From positions 868,001 through 932,000 of the forward strand of contig NC_134277.1 in the NCBI RefSeq assembly GCF_949628215.1: a DNA stretch of 64,000 nt, read 5' to 3'. This DNA is from Phalacrocorax aristotelis. Its lineage: Eukaryota; Chordata; Aves; Suliformes; Phalacrocoracidae. Shown here in pieces: positions 62,276 to 64,000 of this stretch. Position 1 is the stretch's first letter, and every line of letters starts with the position of its first letter. Position numbers and translations under genes: made by a program. The notes below the pieces were generated by a model. That model searched no databases. It was not told the DNA's origin and saw only the letters and a program-made list of their open reading frames with translations.

Positions 62276-64000
62276 CTAGTCCCCGGGGGGCATGATGCCG
62301 GCGGGGGGAAGCGGAGGGGGACCCGCCTCGGCCCCGTGGACCCGCTGGTGATCCTTGAGGGACTCCTTGTAGCGGAAGCTGCGGCCGCAGGCCAGGCACT
62401 GGTAGGGCCGCTCGCCGGTGTGGATGCGCTGGTGCTTGAGCAGGTTCTGCTTGCGGATGAAGCTCTTGCCGCAGGCGGTGCAGGCGAAGGGCCGCTCGCC
62501 CGTGTGCAGCCGCTGGTGGTTCTGCAGGTGCTCCTTGCGGCTGTAGCACTTGCCGCACTCGGCGCACTTGTAGGGCCGCTCGCCGCGGTGGATCATCTGG
62601 TGCCGCACCAGCCCCGAGTGGCAGTTGAAGCTCTTGCCGCACTCGGCGCAGGGGTAGGGGCGCTCGGCCGCGTGGCTCCGCTGGTGGATCCGCAGGCTCT
62701 TCTTCCCGCTGAAGCTCTTCCCGCACTCGGCACAGCCGTGCGGCCGCTCCTCAGCGGGTCCTGGCGTCGCGGTGGGGACACCCACCGCCTCAGCCCCCAG
62801 CCCCGGCTCTGAGCCTGGGGCTTTGCCCAGTCTGTGCTGTGCCGGCAGAGCCGCCACCGCCGCCGCTGCCGCCGCCGCTGCCTGTCCCTCGGGGCTCCCG
62901 AAGCCTGTGCCAGGGAAGAGCAGCTCCCCAGAGCCACCCGGCAAACCCACCTCCTCGGGGGGCTCAGCGTGGGGGCACCGCTCCTCTGTCTTCACCAGCA
63001 GCCCCTCGCTGGCTGCAGGGGAGGGAAAGGCTCTGGTCAGTGCTGCCAGTGACACTGGCTATGCCCCTGAGCCCCAGCCCAGACTGGGTGGGTGCTTCAC
63101 CCCCAGCCCCATCCCAGCCCCACGGGGCCGGGCTCAGCATCACTCACCGGGACCGGGACCCGTCAGCATCTCCCTCTCTGGCAGCTCCCAGGGCTCGCGG
63201 ACGCAGGGCTCTTCCTCCTGCTTGATCCATGACAAGAAGTCATGCGCCGTGATCAGGGCGTCCGCGCCTGCAGGGAAGGACAGGGACAGGGATGGGGACT
63301 CAGCCGAGCGGGGCCACATCCTGCACCAGGCAGGCTCGGGGAGGCAGCAACTCCAAAAGGCAGCGGCTGCTGCTGGCGTTGGGCAGCTGGTGGGTGCACG
63401 GCACAGCCCCGGGCTCACCTGCGCAGGGGTCCGCCGGCATTCCCCGCTCCTCCGTGAACTGCTGCTCCCCCACAAAGGCCACCTCCTGCTTGATCCGGGA
63501 CAGGATGTCGGAGGTGGAGATCAGCGACTCTGTGTGCAAGGAGGGACTTGGCTGGTGCCAGGCTGTGGCCGCACAACGTGACCCGTGGCCAACACGCTTT
63601 TGGGTGTGGGACCCCCCGACTCCGGCCACATGGGACATCCCCGTCCCACAGCAGTTATGGGGCATCAAACACCCCCGGGAAGATGTGGGGATGGGTCACC
63701 TTAGCACAGCCCTTGGGGATGGGTGACTGGGACAGCCCACAGGCTCTGACATGACGTGGTGGCAGTGGGGGATGCATGGCTCTCCCAGCAATGGATGCCT
63801 AAGAGCCCAGTACATCAGTCATGGGGGATTTTCCAGGGTCATTCGTGGTGGCCCCCGTCATGCAGTGGGGCTCCAGCTCCCTGTGGGGCCTGGACTGGCG
63901 GCGAAGGAGCAGGGACATCCCCAGGGCAAGCAGCGGGGTGGGAAAACACAAGGTAGGAGGTGTTGGGGATGTGGTGGCACCCGGCACTGCCTCACCTGCG
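62276..64000 (-). CDS. HUB-KRAB family zinc-finger protein, ZNF282/ZNF398-like (3' part; 5' exons outside window)
   Basis: Exons in transcript order: a donor at 63996 closing an exon that continues past the window; 63419-63529 (SLISTSDILSRIKQE); 63148-63267 (ALITAHDFLSWIKQEEEP); 62276-63012 (SEGLLVKTEE, an Ala-rich spacer, five C2H2 fingers, ending AGIMPPGD). All joins are phase 1. The IKQE-bearing linker exons recall human ZNF398 (STSDILSWIKQEEEP), and the finger series (CHSGLVRHQMIH, SRKEHLQNHQRLH, IRKQNLLKHQRIH, RYKESLKDH) fits ZNF398 or ZNF282. The HUB and KRAB-A exons should lie just right of the window. Likely a nuclear sequence-specific regulator. No disablement seen in the visible part. 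Confidence 0.9.

Noticed and set aside
1-64000. Endogenous retroviral or other capsid-bearing elements, tRNA and rRNA genes
   Set aside because: None recognised: no LTR pairs, gag/pol-type motifs, tRNA cloverleaf boxes or rRNA segments were seen by eye on either strand.

Overview
The window reads as nuclear DNA of a bird. Two 5'-truncated CR1 LINE fragments of the avian type are present (12.1-12.6 kb and 40.7-41.6 kb). The genes are compact and multi-exon with consensus GT/AG borders. Most of the window is very GC-rich, CpG-dense and full of minisatellites, as on avian microchromosomes or GC-rich chromosome ends. All exon borders were found by reading splice sites and checking phase; no database search was run, and family comparisons are from memory.

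Layout. (1) 1-11.5 kb, minus strand: 5' two-thirds of CDC25A (13 exons; catalytic loop lies off the left edge) with a CpG promoter holding E2F, CCAAT and a facing pair of ZNF143/THAP11-type sites. (2) 13.9-19.5 kb, minus: a complete RING/B-box/coiled-coil/PRY-SPRY TRIM gene whose RING exon appears to lack one base. Its first intron and upstream flank hold three tandem or simple repeats. (3) 25.1-33.1 kb, minus: ZNF777 orthologue (N-terminal HUB-type/DUF3669 coiled region, KRAB-A, linker exons, nine C2H2 fingers). (4) 37.5-46.3 kb, minus: a second HUB-KRAB zinc-finger paralogue with five good fingers. (5) 46.7-50 kb, plus, head-to-head with (4): a gene joining KRAB-linker exons and one C2H2 finger in frame to a TIGD3-like domesticated Tigger transposase with a ruined catalytic triad. 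(6) 50.5-53.3 kb: a satellite of about 150 bp, ending in ten near-identical 149-bp units. (7) 53.5-59.2 kb, plus: a Myb/SANT-like DNA-binding gene with a coiled coil and C-terminal AT-hook. (8) 61.9-64 kb, minus: 3' part of a ZNF282/ZNF398-like gene with five fingers, running off the right edge.

Taken together, this is a cluster of the HUB-KRAB zinc-finger family (human relatives ZNF777, ZNF282, ZNF398, ZNF746, ZNF212) next to CDC25A and a TRIM gene. Two transposase-related DNA-binding genes sit among its members. The linker exons of these genes start and end in the same phase, and many carry a SUMO-type consensus (hydrophobic-K-x-E), so exon shuffling within the cluster is easy. The most notable item is the HUB-KRAB/zinc-finger/Tigger gene at 47.0-49.4 kb.
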